Shown here: positions 24,398 to 34,319 of the stretch, in pieces
Position numbering within the stretch: the first letter of the stretch is position 1
Layout: every line of letters begins with the position of its first letter
Origin: a virus
Direction: 5' to 3' (one strand)
Length of the DNA: 64,000 bases
IMG/VR virus record: IMGVR_UViG_3300032236_002285
Span: 62,001-126,000 of that record
Notes under the pieces: model-generated
Database searches by the model: none
What the model was told of the DNA's origin: nothing
The model's input: only the letters and a program-made list of their open reading frames with translations
Position numbers and translations under genes: made by a program

Positions 24398-25047
24398 TAT
24401 TTTACTCTAATAGTTGTAAAATCCAAGTTAGGTAGTTTTTCCTTAACTACTTTAGTAGCTTTTTTGATATATTTAGCGTTGTCATCGTAAAATATAGCTT
24501 TAGTAAACCCTGTTTCATTTATTAACTCAACTATCTTTTCGCCTTTCCAAGTTCCTAGGTTTTTAGCACCGGTTGGGGCCATATGTAAACCGTACTTTGG
24601 AAGTTTTAGACCAAGTTGTTCTAATCTACTAACAATTTTGTTTCTGATAGATTCATCTCTAGCTGTAATTATACATTTGTTTTCAACTGATTTGTATAAA
24701 TCAGATATTTCTGTTTTAAGAGATTTTGGTAAACTAATATCAGCTGTGTGAAAAGAATTTGGTGAGAATAGATATAATCTATCACCTTTTCTAATCCAAT
24801 TAGCATATTCTTTATATTTGTGTTCTGGATCTAAAATATAGATTTTACCATCTTGCCATTTTAAATCTTTTAATGAGACACCTATTCTATTAACTGATTG
24901 ATTTAATAAATCTTTGATTGTTATATCTTCTTTTAAATATTCTATTGCTAAATCTTCAAAGCTTGGGGAATTTACAAGCGTGTCATCAAAGTCAAAAATG
25001 TAAAATACATTCTCACTTGTAAAATCATTGTAGTTTTTAATCTTCAT
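24397..25047 (-). CDS. HAD-family phosphatase with capsid-targeting-like N-terminus
   Basis: 216 residues from ATG 25047 (a TTG lies two codons upstream). FYIFDFDDTLVN holds the catalytic DxD, CIITARDES is motif II and AIFYDDN motif IV of HAD hydrolases; it resembles HAD domains associated with nucleic-acid repair. The N-terminus MKIKNYNDFTSENV fits the shared tag. It may be a 3'-phosphatase or nucleotidase; the substrate is unknown. Overlaps the preceding gene by 11 bases. Confidence 0.75.
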   Translation of the reverse strand: MKIKNYNDFTSENVFYIFDFDDTLVNSPSFEDLAIEYLKEDITIKDLLNQSVNRIGVSLKDLKWQDGKIYILDPEHKYKEYANWIRKGDRLYLFSPNSFHTADISLPKSLKTEISDLYKSVENKCIITARDESIRNKIVSRLEQLGLKLPKYGLHMAPTGAKNLGTWKGEKIVELINETGFTKAIFYDDNAKYIKKATKVVKEKLPNLDFTTIRVK

Positions 25048-25222
25048 ATTCAAAAAATATATCTATAATATCTTTAAACTCTTCACCAAAGTGTTTAAGA
25101 CATAGACTATATATTTCTTCCTTCAACTCATATCCTTGTAAAAGTAGTTGCCCTACATAATTTTCTACATCATCCGTAGATGTGTATATGTTGAATTCGT
25201 CATAGTCTGGTATCATTAGCAT
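25037..25222 (-). CDS. Small acidic hypothetical protein
   Basis: 61 residues, acidic (ends DIIDIFFEYED), one Cys. Upstream of and overlapping the HAD gene, so cotranscribed. Not recognised. Confidence 0.5.
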   Translation of the reverse strand: MLMIPDYDEFNIYTSTDDVENYVGQLLLQGYELKEEIYSLCLKHFGEEFKDIIDIFFEYED

Positions 25223-25333
25223 AAAAAGAGAATATATTTTAGTGTATATATTACCAAAAACCTTTGAAAAATTGATTTTTTCAAACTATTTTTGAAAAAT
25301 TAATATAATTTTTACAAAAAAGATCTAAGAAGT

Positions 25334-27001
25334 ATGTCGTTGAAGAAAGACCTTGCTAAATACAAGCCCAGAACAGAACAAAGAGAAGCGTTAAATTTTA
25401 TTGAATCAGAATATCAAAAGAATAAATTAAATAAATTTTTCTTATTAAATCTTCCAGTTGGTTCTGGAAAAAGCCATTTAGCATTAATGATTGCTGATTG
25501 GTATAAAAAGAATGTTAATAAATTAGCTAAAGTTGACATTATTACAAATAGCAAGATTTTACAGGATCAGTACTCTGGTACTTATGAATCTATTTCCGAT
25601 CTTAAAGGTAAAGAAAACTATGAGTGTGAATCTTATGCTTGTTCTTGTGCTCAAGGGTCTGAATTTAATCGTTTGAATAAAACATCTTGTGAATCTTGTC
25701 CTTATACTTTTGCTAAAGAGTCTTTTATTAGTGGTAATATATCATTAACCAATTTTTACTTATACATACTTTATGCCATCTATAATCCTAAGTTATTAGA
25801 AAGTAGAGATTCAAGAGTTCTTATTGTTGATGAGGCTCATGAGTTTGATGATGTTATGTCTGACTTTATAACTATTAAAATAACTGAAAACATAATTAAA
25901 AGATTCAAGTTTGGTGGTGAATATGATATATTAAAAAAACTTAAAGATGTCACCACAATTAATCAATATGTTGAGTTTTTAAGATATTTAAATGGTGAAG
26001 TTGTTCAAACTCTTGACTCTATGGAAAAAGGAATGTCAAAGACACCAAGAAATGTAAAGCAAGATAAAAGAGATTTAAAAATCAATAAACTTATTGGTGG
26101 TAAAAACTCTGATGTTAAGATGATGCAATTGGCAACTGATTTAAGACAACTTCAATTAAAAATTGAAATTTTCTTAAAAGAGTATAAAGAAAATCCTAAC
26201 AATTGGGTTTTAGAAACATACTATAATGAAAAAGTAAAGCAAAAAGAATTATCACTTGAACCAATTTGGGCATATGATTACTTAGATAAGTATGTTTTTA
26301 GTAACTATGATATGGTTATTTTAATGTCAGGTACTATTCTTGATAAGAATCTATTTTGTCAATTAAATGGCTTGGATGTAACTAAAGCTGTTTATTATTC
26401 AATTCGTTCACCTTTCTCGGTTAAGAATAGACCGATTTATTATATGCCTTTAGGTAAGATGTCTTATAAATCTAAAGAAGAAACTTTTAAGAAGTATGTT
26501 CCTTATATTAAGAAGTTACTTGAGAAGTATAAGAATAAAAAAGGCATTATACATACTAACTCTTTTGAATTGGCTAAATGGATTGAACAATCAATTCAAG
26601 ATCCAAGATTGATATTTCATGATTCTTCTAACAAAGATGAGATGTTAAGGCTTCATAAAGAATCAGAAGAGCCAACGGTTATTGTTAGTCCTTCTATGGA
26701 TACTGGCGTTTCTTTTGACAATGATGATGCTCGTTTTCAAATTATTGCTAAAGTTCCTTATCCATCTTTAGGTTCTCAAAAGAATAAGTTAAGACAATCA
26801 AATAATCCTGATTGGTACTCATGGAAAACGGTTGCTGGTTTAGTTCAGATGACTGGTAGACCGGTTCGTTCAGAGATTGATTATGCTGACACTATCATAT
26901 TAGATGGTTCATTTGGTGATGTTATTAAACATAGTTCACACTTTATACCTGATTGGATTCAAGAGGCTATAAAAAAGATTAATATTAATACTACTGCATA
27001 A
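25334..27001 (+). CDS. DinG/XPD-like superfamily 2 helicase
   Basis: 555 residues. Walker A is PVGSGKSH near residue 42, the DEAH box is VDEAHE near 165 and motif VI is QMTGRPVR near 505. Between motifs I and II four cysteines in YECESYACSC and SCESCPY can bind an iron-sulphur cluster, as in DinG, XPD and Rad3. Expected activity is 5'-3' DNA unwinding in repair or recombination-dependent replication. A strong terminator follows. Confidence 0.85.
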   Translation: MSLKKDLAKYKPRTEQREALNFIESEYQKNKLNKFFLLNLPVGSGKSHLALMIADWYKKNVNKLAKVDIITNSKILQDQYSGTYESISDLKGKENYECESYACSCAQGSEFNRLNKTSCESCPYTFAKESFISGNISLTNFYLYILYAIYNPKLLESRDSRVLIVDEAHEFDDVMSDFITIKITENIIKRFKFGGEYDILKKLKDVTTINQYVEFLRYLNGEVVQTLDSMEKGMSKTPRNVKQDKRDLKINKLIGGKNSDVKMMQLATDLRQLQLKIEIFLKEYKENPNNWVLETYYNEKVKQKELSLEPIWAYDYLDKYVFSNYDMVILMSGTILDKNLFCQLNGLDVTKAVYYSIRSPFSVKNRPIYYMPLGKMSYKSKEETFKKYVPYIKKLLEKYKNKKGIIHTNSFELAKWIEQSIQDPRLIFHDSSNKDEMLRLHKESEEPTVIVSPSMDTGVSFDNDDARFQIIAKVPYPSLGSQKNKLRQSNNPDWYSWKTVAGLVQMTGRPVRSEIDYADTIILDGSFGDVIKHSSHFIPDWIQEAIKKININTTA

Positions 27002-27028
27002 AAAAACCCACCAAATTGGTGGGTTTTT
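27002..27028. terminator. Bidirectional terminator
   Basis: AAAAACCCACCAA, AT-centred loop, TTGGTGGGTTTTT between convergent genes. Confidence 0.9.
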
Positions 27029-27046
27029 ATTTTATATTAATTTTAA

Positions 27047-27562
27047 TTATTTCTTTTTCTTTGCTTCAATTGCTTTTCTTAAACCTTCTGGTAATTTCTT
27101 TTGTGCTGCAGTTAAACCTTTTCCTTTAGATTCTTCTTTTTTGCCTTCTTTTTCTTTAGCTTCTTTAGCTGCTTTTTTCATAGGCTCTTTTTTATCACCA
27201 TCTTTGTCTAAATCTAAGAAGTCAGGTTTAGCTTTTTTGCCACCTTTTTCTTCTTTCTTTTTTCCAGCTTTTTTATCTAAGTAAGCTTGAAAACCAGCGT
27301 TGATTTTTTTCTTCTCAACTACTTCGTCACCCCAAACTTTACCTTTTTCTTCTTCTCTTTCTTCTTCGTAAGTTTCATCTTCATGACCTTCTTCTTCGTC
27401 ATCATCTTCTTCGTGATGATGTTTGTATTCATCTTCTTGCATGTCTTCATCCTCGTCAAACGCTTGTTCGTTTTCTTCAGGGCTAATCATAGACATTTTA
27501 TTTTCTTCTTCATCAGAGAATCTACCAAGGTCGAAGTTTTCGAATTTTTTTAAGTATTTCAT
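27047..27562 (-). CDS. Prohead core-like protein with capsid-targeting N-terminus
   Basis: 171 residues from ATG 27562; an in-frame upstream extension is hydrophobic and runs through the promoter. It begins MKYLKKFENFDLGRFSDEEE, then a long Glu/Asp/His acidic region and a Lys-rich C-terminal half with LDLDKDGDKKEPMKKA. This strongly charged, low-complexity build recalls T4 prohead core proteins gp67/gp68 and internal proteins. It probably fills the prohead or condenses DNA. Confidence 0.7.
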   Translation of the reverse strand: MKYLKKFENFDLGRFSDEEENKMSMISPEENEQAFDEDEDMQEDEYKHHHEEDDDEEEGHEDETYEEEREEEKGKVWGDEVVEKKKINAGFQAYLDKKAGKKKEEKGGKKAKPDFLDLDKDGDKKEPMKKAAKEAKEKEGKKEESKGKGLTAAQKKLPEGLRKAIEAKKKK

Positions 27563-27585
27563 TTTAGCACAATAATTTTTTATAA

Positions 27586-27597
27586 CATATATATTAA
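27586..27597 (-). promoter_or_regulatory. Late-type promoter motif, minus strand
   Basis: TTAATATATATG on the minus strand, 23 bases upstream of the core-like gene. Confidence 0.55.
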
Positions 27598-27677
27598 TTG
27601 TAAAAGTCGGAATCTTATATTTTTTAGTTGTTTTGAAAAATATTTTTAATATTAATAAAAATGATAGTTTATAAAAT

Positions 27678-27686
27678 AATATATAC
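27678..27686 (+). promoter_or_regulatory. Late-type promoter motif AATATATAC
   Basis: It ends five bases before the start of the next tagged gene. Confidence 0.6.
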
Positions 27687-27691
27687 CTAAT

Positions 27692-28477
27692 ATGAATATT
27701 CAAAGATTTAGTGATTATAATTTACAATATGAAATGGCTGATGAATTCTTAAAATCATTTGATAGAATGGTTAAAGAATCTGAAGGTGGTTCATTTAAAA
27801 GAGTCGCTAAAAAAGTATTGTCTGACTTAAAACTTAATACTAGCCTTGTTTTAACTTTTGGTGCTGGTATTGGTGCTTGTTATCCAGTTGTTGAGAGTTT
27901 AATGAAAAATATGGGAATCGATTCTTTTAATTTATCTGAAGAATCTATAGTTCTTTTAACTATTTGTGCCCTTACTATAATTTATTTAGAAGAAAAGAAG
28001 TTCAAATCCTCTAAAGAAGAAGTACAATTAACTAAAGATTCTAAATCTATGTTAGAAGAATTAAAATTGAGAGGTTTTGGAAATGGGATTGTTAAAAAAC
28101 TTATTCAAGGTTTAAAATCAATCAAAAACATATTTTCAATAATTGGAAAACATCTTGGTGCTGTTGTTGGAGGTGTTATTGATATGTTTGCTTATACATC
28201 ACTTTTAATACCTATATTAAATGGTGTTATGGCTGTTATACATAAATATAATTTGAATATGGAAAGCCTGCCTCAAAATTTCTTAGGTTTAGCAACCGGT
28301 GTTGGTACAATTATAGCTAAGCACGGAATTGTTGAAATTATTAGCAGACTTAAAAGTAAATTTACTATCAATCAAAAAGAAGTTTTAGACGAAATAGAAA
28401 CGCCAGTTATTCAGAAATTTGCAACATTTGGTGATTCTGAGAAGAAACAATCAGGGGATTTAATCAAGGAGCAGTAA
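27692..28477 (+). CDS. Tagged multi-span membrane protein
   Basis: 261 residues beginning MNIQRFSDYNLQYEMADE, a looser version of the shared tag. Hydrophobic helices lie at about 48-70, 86-100, 150-180 and 195-215. There is no recognised transporter or pore motif. It may be a virion-delivered membrane protein or an early membrane factor. Confidence 0.6.
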   Translation: MNIQRFSDYNLQYEMADEFLKSFDRMVKESEGGSFKRVAKKVLSDLKLNTSLVLTFGAGIGACYPVVESLMKNMGIDSFNLSEESIVLLTICALTIIYLEEKKFKSSKEEVQLTKDSKSMLEELKLRGFGNGIVKKLIQGLKSIKNIFSIIGKHLGAVVGGVIDMFAYTSLLIPILNGVMAVIHKYNLNMESLPQNFLGLATGVGTIIAKHGIVEIISRLKSKFTINQKEVLDEIETPVIQKFATFGDSEKKQSGDLIKEQ

Positions 28478-28533
28478 GTTAATTTTAAACTTAGTTCTAT
28501 CATTTGATATAATATAAAAATGAAAATGGTTAA

Positions 28534-29868
28534 ATGACTCCACAACTAGAAAAGGTATTTTTTAATTTTATACTCAAGAACAAGAAGTACTTTGATATTG
28601 TAAAGCCTTACTTTTTTAGAAACTCTGAAATCCAATTTGTATATGGTGTTATTCGTGAGTACATGATTAAAGGTAACGATACTCAAACTCCGACACCCCG
28701 TCAGATTTTGGATATGGTTTCTTTAGAAGATAAAGAAGGCATTATTACAAAGGAGATACTTAAATCTATTTTACAGATTGATCTTAAAGAATATGATGAG
28801 AAAAACTTTATCGAACCTAAGTTTAATGCTTGGGTGCTTTCTAATAGATTAAAAACTGGTACCGTAGATATTATAGATGAAACAAGAAATCTTGACTCTA
28901 TATCTGATTTTGAAAAGGCTATTGAAGCCGCTGATAGAATTAGAAGTATAGTTGATGAGATGTCATCTACCAATTTCGTACAAGATGATGATATGGGTTC
29001 TGACTTTGATGACCCAGAAAATCACGTTCAAGACTCCTCTAAATTTAAAGTAAAATGTGGATTTGAATCTATTGACCATATGTTAGGTGGTGGATGGGAT
29101 ATTTCAACTCTTAATGTTGTAATGGCTGAAACTAATAATGGTAAGTCATTATGGATGCAGAATTTTGCTTTTAAGGCGGCTGATATGGGTAATAACGTTC
29201 TTTATATAACACTTGAAATGAGTGAAAGAAAAGTTATGAAAAGGATTGGTGCTATGCGTTTGAGAATTCCTATTAATGATTATGATGTCATGTCAAAAGA
29301 CACTGAAATGATTAAGAAGAAAATTCAAGGTCTTAGTAAACCAGATGGTGGTGGTACTGACTTATTTGAAAGAAAAGTTGGTAAAATCTACACTAAGTTT
29401 TGGGCGGCTGGTACAGCAACGGTAAATGATTTTGATAATTATATCCAAAAGCTAAAAGAAAAAAAGGATATTAAAATCGATTTAGTTATTGTTGACTATA
29501 TCACTCTTGTAACAGCTGGTAAAGTTGCTGCCGCTGATAACCTTTACACAAAAGGTAAATTTTTAGCAGAAGCTCTAAGAGCTTTGGGTGCTAAATATAA
29601 AGTTCCGGTCATTACCGGTGTTCAAGTAGCTAAGGATGCTTGGAACTCAGCTGATATTACATTAGAAAGTGTTCCAGAATCTAAAGCAATAGCTGAAACT
29701 GCTGACACATTTTTTGCTATAATAAGAACAGAGGAAATGAAAAGACAAAATATTTATAGATTCAAACTATTAAAACAAAGAGATGGTGACTTCTTAAAAT
29801 CACAAATCAGATTAAGTTTGAATCCTATTTATTTGACTCTTGAAAATGACCAGTTTATAGACCAATAA
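28534..29868 (+). CDS. 41: Replicative DNA helicase, T4 gp41 / DnaB family
   Basis: 444 residues. An N-terminal DnaB-like helical domain is followed by CGFESIDHMLGGGWDISTLN, Walker A AETNNGKSLW near residue 200, the DnaB-type LEMSERKVMKR, Walker B IDLVIVDYITLV near 317 and a GVQVAKDAW sensor strand. It should form the hexamer that unwinds DNA at the fork with the split polymerase. Confidence 0.93.
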   Translation: MTPQLEKVFFNFILKNKKYFDIVKPYFFRNSEIQFVYGVIREYMIKGNDTQTPTPRQILDMVSLEDKEGIITKEILKSILQIDLKEYDEKNFIEPKFNAWVLSNRLKTGTVDIIDETRNLDSISDFEKAIEAADRIRSIVDEMSSTNFVQDDDMGSDFDDPENHVQDSSKFKVKCGFESIDHMLGGGWDISTLNVVMAETNNGKSLWMQNFAFKAADMGNNVLYITLEMSERKVMKRIGAMRLRIPINDYDVMSKDTEMIKKKIQGLSKPDGGGTDLFERKVGKIYTKFWAAGTATVNDFDNYIQKLKEKKDIKIDLVIVDYITLVTAGKVAAADNLYTKGKFLAEALRALGAKYKVPVITGVQVAKDAWNSADITLESVPESKAIAETADTFFAIIRTEEMKRQNIYRFKLLKQRDGDFLKSQIRLSLNPIYLTLENDQFIDQ

Positions 29869-29897
29869 TCGGTCTAAAAAAAATTAACAAAAACTCT

Positions 29898-30872
29898 ATG
29901 GCTAAAAAAGTTAGAGATGAAGAGGAATTTGATGATCTAGAAAATGATGATGAAATTGAATCAAGTGAGGAAGTTTTAGAAGAAGATCAGAAAGATGAAT
30001 CTGAAGATACTGATTTAGAAGGTGAAATAAGTATTAATGATGATGATGATGATGACATCGACCTTGTTATTGAAATAGACGAGGATGATCTTGATATTAC
30101 TGAACCTGATACTGAGGTGAAGACAGAAGAAACCACAGATGCTGAAGATGTTGTGCTTTCTAAACATAAAATTGAGGGTAAGCACTCATTAAAATATGAC
30201 TCTATCTTCAAAGGTAAAAAAGAAGATCCTTTAGATGAAGAAGATGGTAGTGGTTCTTTTGATTTATATCAAAAAGATACAATTGAAGTAGATAGATCGT
30301 CTAACTATTATTTTGAATCTATTGATAATGAAAAATATATTAGAGCTAAATTAGTTAAAGAAAAAGTATATGAAGTACTTGCTGAAAATACTACAATTAA
30401 TTTCTTAAATAATCGTAGAAAGCCTTCTAGAGCTGATTTTAATCAATATTATAATATTTTGAAAAACAATCTTCAAAGTGAAAGCTTCACTAATGTTGAG
30501 TTGTTTAATGAATTAGCTGTTTATTTCTCAGATAATTTATTTAATATGTTCAAATTGTTAGATAAAAAATGGAGAAATCTTATAATAACTGAATTACAAG
30601 ATCATATTGGCAGAACTACCAACTCCAAAGAAATTACTAATAGAAATATTTATGAAGGTACTGAGATTGAGTTTCAATGGCTTGATGAATTCTCAAATCA
30701 CTACATAACAATCACTGGTGATGTTGTTGAAGTTGATTATGAAAATTCAAAGTTTAAAGTTAATTCTTATGAAAGAATTTATGATGTAAATCTTGACATG
30801 ATTAGTAAGATCCTTAACAACACTAAGTTTAAACACAATCTAAATAAACTTAATAATATTGATTTTTTATAA
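29898..30872 (+). CDS. Hypothetical replication-region protein with acidic N-terminus
   Basis: 324 residues. The first 110 are almost wholly Asp/Glu-rich and likely disordered; the C-terminal 200 form a folded domain (FNQYYNILKNNLQSESF, NLFNMFKLLDKKWRNL). The final residues LNKLNNIDFL recall the hydrophobic clamp-binding tails of T4 gp33 and gp55, so a transcription or replication accessory role is possible. Not recognised otherwise. Confidence 0.6.
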   Translation: MAKKVRDEEEFDDLENDDEIESSEEVLEEDQKDESEDTDLEGEISINDDDDDDIDLVIEIDEDDLDITEPDTEVKTEETTDAEDVVLSKHKIEGKHSLKYDSIFKGKKEDPLDEEDGSGSFDLYQKDTIEVDRSSNYYFESIDNEKYIRAKLVKEKVYEVLAENTTINFLNNRRKPSRADFNQYYNILKNNLQSESFTNVELFNELAVYFSDNLFNMFKLLDKKWRNLIITELQDHIGRTTNSKEITNRNIYEGTEIEFQWLDEFSNHYITITGDVVEVDYENSKFKVNSYERIYDVNLDMISKILNNTKFKHNLNKLNNIDFL

Positions 30873-30970
30873 TTTTTTAGGGTGTATAAAAAACCTCAAA
30901 AAAACAAAATTATAGAATTTTTAGTAAAAAAACGAACCAATATATAAAAGACAAAAAAAATTAATAAAGT

Positions 30971-33517
30971 ATGAACATAAAAGTAGTAAAAAGAAATGGG
31001 AAGAAAGAACCGGTAATGTTGGATAAAATCTTAGATAGAATTACACAGCAGACATATGGTTTAGATAAGTTGATTATCCCTTTTGAGGTAGCTCAAAAAG
31101 TAATTGAAGGTATCACTCCGGATATTAAAACATCGACATTAGACCAATTAGCAATGGAAACTGCTGCGGCTTTGGCAACAAAACATCCAGATTACTCAAT
31201 CTTAGCGGCAAGATTAGCAATCACAAACCTACACAAAGAAACTAAAAAGAGTTTTTCTGAAACGGTTACTGATTTGTATAAGTATATTGATCCAAAAACT
31301 GGTAAGCACTCACCAATAGTTTCTGAAGACTTCTATAACATCGTTAAGAAAAACGCAGATGATATTGATTCAGCTATTGTTCACTCAAGAGATCATAACT
31401 TTGATTACTTTGGTTTTAAAACATTAGAAAAATCATATCTTTTGAAACTGGATGGTAAAGTTGCAGAACGTCCTCAATATATGTATATGAGAACAGCTAT
31501 TCAAGTATGGGGTGAGAACTTAGAAAAAGTGATAGAGACTTATAATACACTATCAGAAGGCTACTATACGCATGCAACACCAACTTTATTCAACTCTGGT
31601 ACAACAAGACCACAATTATCATCTTGTTTCTTATTAGATTTAGAATCAGATTCAATTGAAGGTATCTTTAATACTCTTAAAGAATCGGCTCAAATCTCTA
31701 AAAACGCTGGTGGTATTGGTATTGCTTTCACTAAAGTAAGAGCTAAAGGAACTTACATCGCTGGTACTAACGGTACTTCAAACGGTATTATTCCTTTCTT
31801 GAAAATTTATAATGAAACTGCAAGAGCCGTTGACCAAGGTGGTGGAAAACGTAAAGGTTCAATTGCTATCTATATGGAACCTTGGCACTCAGATATTATG
31901 GAGTTCTTAGACCTTCGTAAAAACCAAGGTAAAGATGAAGTTCGTGCTCGTGACTTATTCTTGGCTATGTGGATGAATGATTTGTTTATGGAAAGAGTTG
32001 AACTTGATGAAGATTGGACTTTAATGTGTCCTCATGAGTGTTCTGGCTTAACAGAAACTTATGGTCAAGAGTTTAGAGACCTTTATATTAAATATGAAGG
32101 TATGGGTAAAGGTAAAAAAACTCTTAAAGCAAGAGAAGTTTGGAATAAAATTCTTGAATCTCAAATTGAAACAGGAACTCCTTACATTCTTTACAAAGAC
32201 TCTATCAATGAGAAATCAAACCAAGCTAACATCGGTGTGGTTAGAAGCTCTAACCTTTGTGCTGAAATTGTTGAGGCTACAGGTATTACAAAGACTCAAG
32301 GTGATATTTTGAAAAACAAAGAATTACTTACTAAATTAGGATTAGGTGAGTTTTATGGTCAAGAATCGGTAAATGAAACAGCTGTTTGTAATTTAGCTTC
32401 TATTGCACTTCCTAAGTTTGTTAATAAAAACAAAACTTATAATTTCAATAAATTGTATGAAGTTGCTTATGCTGCTACAATCAACTTAAACAATGTAATT
32501 GATGTGAACTTCTACCCATCACCTGCTGCTAAGTTTTCTAACTTATTACACAGACCAATTGGATTAGGTGTTCAAGGTTTAGCTGATGTATTCTTTATGT
32601 TAGGTTTGCCTTATGAGTCAGACGAAGCTAAAGTATTAAATAAAGAAATCTTTGAAACTATTTATTATGCTTCTATTAAAGCTTCTTGTGACTTAGCTAA
32701 AACAGAAGGCGCTTATGCTACTTATGAAGGATCACCTATCTCTCAAGGTAAATTACAATTCGACTTATGGGGTGTTACTCCAACTAAGAGATGGGATTGG
32801 GATAAATTAAGAGAAGATATTAGTAAGTATGGTGTTAGAAACTCGTTAACAACTTGCATCATGCCTACAGCTTCTACAGCATCTATTTTAGGTAATGAAG
32901 CATCTTGTGAAGCTCAAACTTCAAATATGTACACTCGTTCAGTTCTTTCTGGTACTTTTATCTTAGTTAATAAATATTTAGTTAAAGAATTGATTAAATT
33001 GAACTTATGGGGTGATTCTTTAAGAAAGAAAATTATTGCTGAAAATGGTTCTGTTCAGAATATTCCTGAAATACCAACAAATATTAAAGAAGTATTCAAA
33101 ACCGTTTATGAAATTAAACAAAGGGATGTTATTGATATGGCGGCTGATAGAGGTGCTTTTATCGACCAAACACAATCAATGAATATCTTTATGGATTCTC
33201 CAAACTTTGCGAAATTAACTTCAATGCACTTCTATGGTTGGGGTAGAAGAAACTTCATCTTAAATGCTGATGGTACTCCAAACATTCCTCAAGGTGATAC
33301 AATTGAAATCATTTATGATAAAGATGGTAAACCAAGATGTTATCGTGATAAGAAATCAAATCTTAAAACTGGTATCTATTACTTGAGAAACAAAGGTGCT
33401 ACTGATGCTGTTAAGTTCACAATTCAAGAAGAACAAAAGAAATCAGTTGAAGAACAAATGTCTGAAATCAGTTGTTCACTTGATAATCCAGATGATTGTT
33501 TAGCTTGTGGTGCTTAA
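30971..33517 (+). CDS. nrdA: Ribonucleoside-diphosphate reductase, class I large subunit
   Basis: 848 residues. The N-terminal ATP-cone (VVKRNGKKEPVMLDKI) covers about residues 1-95. LSSCFLL near 217, NLCAEIVE near 425 and the NETAVCNLAS segment near 465 carry the substrate and redox Cys and active-site residues; the tail CSLDNPDDCLACGA has the C-x2-C pair reduced by thioredoxin or glutaredoxin. It reduces ribonucleotides to deoxyribonucleotides. The small subunit NrdB is not in the window. Confidence 0.95.
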   Translation: MNIKVVKRNGKKEPVMLDKILDRITQQTYGLDKLIIPFEVAQKVIEGITPDIKTSTLDQLAMETAAALATKHPDYSILAARLAITNLHKETKKSFSETVTDLYKYIDPKTGKHSPIVSEDFYNIVKKNADDIDSAIVHSRDHNFDYFGFKTLEKSYLLKLDGKVAERPQYMYMRTAIQVWGENLEKVIETYNTLSEGYYTHATPTLFNSGTTRPQLSSCFLLDLESDSIEGIFNTLKESAQISKNAGGIGIAFTKVRAKGTYIAGTNGTSNGIIPFLKIYNETARAVDQGGGKRKGSIAIYMEPWHSDIMEFLDLRKNQGKDEVRARDLFLAMWMNDLFMERVELDEDWTLMCPHECSGLTETYGQEFRDLYIKYEGMGKGKKTLKAREVWNKILESQIETGTPYILYKDSINEKSNQANIGVVRSSNLCAEIVEATGITKTQGDILKNKELLTKLGLGEFYGQESVNETAVCNLASIALPKFVNKNKTYNFNKLYEVAYAATINLNNVIDVNFYPSPAAKFSNLLHRPIGLGVQGLADVFFMLGLPYESDEAKVLNKEIFETIYYASIKASCDLAKTEGAYATYEGSPISQGKLQFDLWGVTPTKRWDWDKLREDISKYGVRNSLTTCIMPTASTASILGNEASCEAQTSNMYTRSVLSGTFILVNKYLVKELIKLNLWGDSLRKKIIAENGSVQNIPEIPTNIKEVFKTVYEIKQRDVIDMAADRGAFIDQTQSMNIFMDSPNFAKLTSMHFYGWGRRNFILNADGTPNIPQGDTIEIIYDKDGKPRCYRDKKSNLKTGIYYLRNKGATDAVKFTIQEEQKKSVEEQMSEISCSLDNPDDCLACGA

Positions 33518-33536
33518 TCATTAATAATTAATATTG

Positions 33537-33567
33537 AAAGAGATTGTAACAACAATCTCTTTTTTTA
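33537..33567 (+). terminator. Terminator after nrdA
   Basis: AGAGATTGT, AACA loop, ACAATCTCT and a seven-base T run. Confidence 0.9.
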
Positions 33568-33594
33568 TTATATAAAATAAAAAGAATAATTTTT

Positions 33595-34239
33595 ATGAAT
33601 AAAATTGAAATAGATGGTAAGTTAGATAAAAGCTGGGTCATTGAATTGATGGCTAATGGTTATAACACTTATGATATAGCTACAAACTATGAACTACCAG
33701 AAGAAACTATTTTAGAATGTGCCGATCTTTTAGATAAAGAAGTTCTTTTACAAGGTTTGAACTTTTCAGAGAGTTTTATAGTTAAAGCTATAAAGTCTGA
33801 GTTCTTTTCTACTGAAGATATTGGTGAATTAAATATGACAACTTATTCTAATTTATCAAAAGAGTTTATATCTAAGTATGAAAATTATATTAATTGGAAT
33901 AGAATGATTCTTTATATTTCTACTCAATCAGATTCATTTGATAAATATACTGATATTATTGATAGTAAAGGCTTGTGGAGAGTTATAAGTGTTAATGACT
34001 TACCAATTGATTTTATTAGACAATGGAAAGATAAATTAGATTGGTCTTATTTATCAATGGTTAAATATTTTAGCGAAGATGAAAAGCTAGAATTTGCTGA
34101 TTATATAATGACACCTGTTCAGAAAGATTTGGGTAGTGAAAGCCTTATTAATACTGATGATTTGAAGTTTACTGATAAGATGTCTGATGAAGAATTGGAA
34201 AATTTAATTTACGAAATTTCTAAACATATTGATAAATAA
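33595..34239 (+). CDS. Hypothetical repeat protein with N-terminal HTH-like segment
   Basis: 214 residues. Residues 12-40 (ELMANGYNTYDIATNYELPEETI) look like a helix-turn-helix. Two related units follow: LSKEFISKYENYINWNRM and LPIDFIRQWKDKLDWSYL, a repeat with conserved F-I and D/N-W seen in phage and giant-virus proteins. Function unknown. Confidence 0.6.
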   Translation: MNKIEIDGKLDKSWVIELMANGYNTYDIATNYELPEETILECADLLDKEVLLQGLNFSESFIVKAIKSEFFSTEDIGELNMTTYSNLSKEFISKYENYINWNRMILYISTQSDSFDKYTDIIDSKGLWRVISVNDLPIDFIRQWKDKLDWSYLSMVKYFSEDEKLEFADYIMTPVQKDLGSESLINTDDLKFTDKMSDEELENLIYEISKHIDK

Positions 34240-34296
34240 AACATATAACTTGTCTGTAAATAATCCACCTTTGAAAAAATTGAAATTTTAGAGGTT

Positions 34297-34305
34297 GATA
34301 TATAC
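34297..34305 (+). promoter_or_regulatory. TATATA-type promoter motif before the structured RNA
   Basis: GATATATAC stands where a promoter for the noncoding RNA is needed; it differs from the common motif in its first base. Confidence 0.45.
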
Positions 34306-34319
34306 TAAACAAAATAAAA

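Noticed and set aside
24385-25334. A frameshift hiding the rest of the DNA polymerase downstream
   Set aside because: The following 900 bases encode minus-strand genes and then a helicase; no motif B or C is found in any frame, and the stop lies in a terminator.
29987-30211. A 74-codon minus-strand frame of Ser and Val
   Set aside because: It is the complement of the Asp/Glu-repeat region of the gene at 29898.
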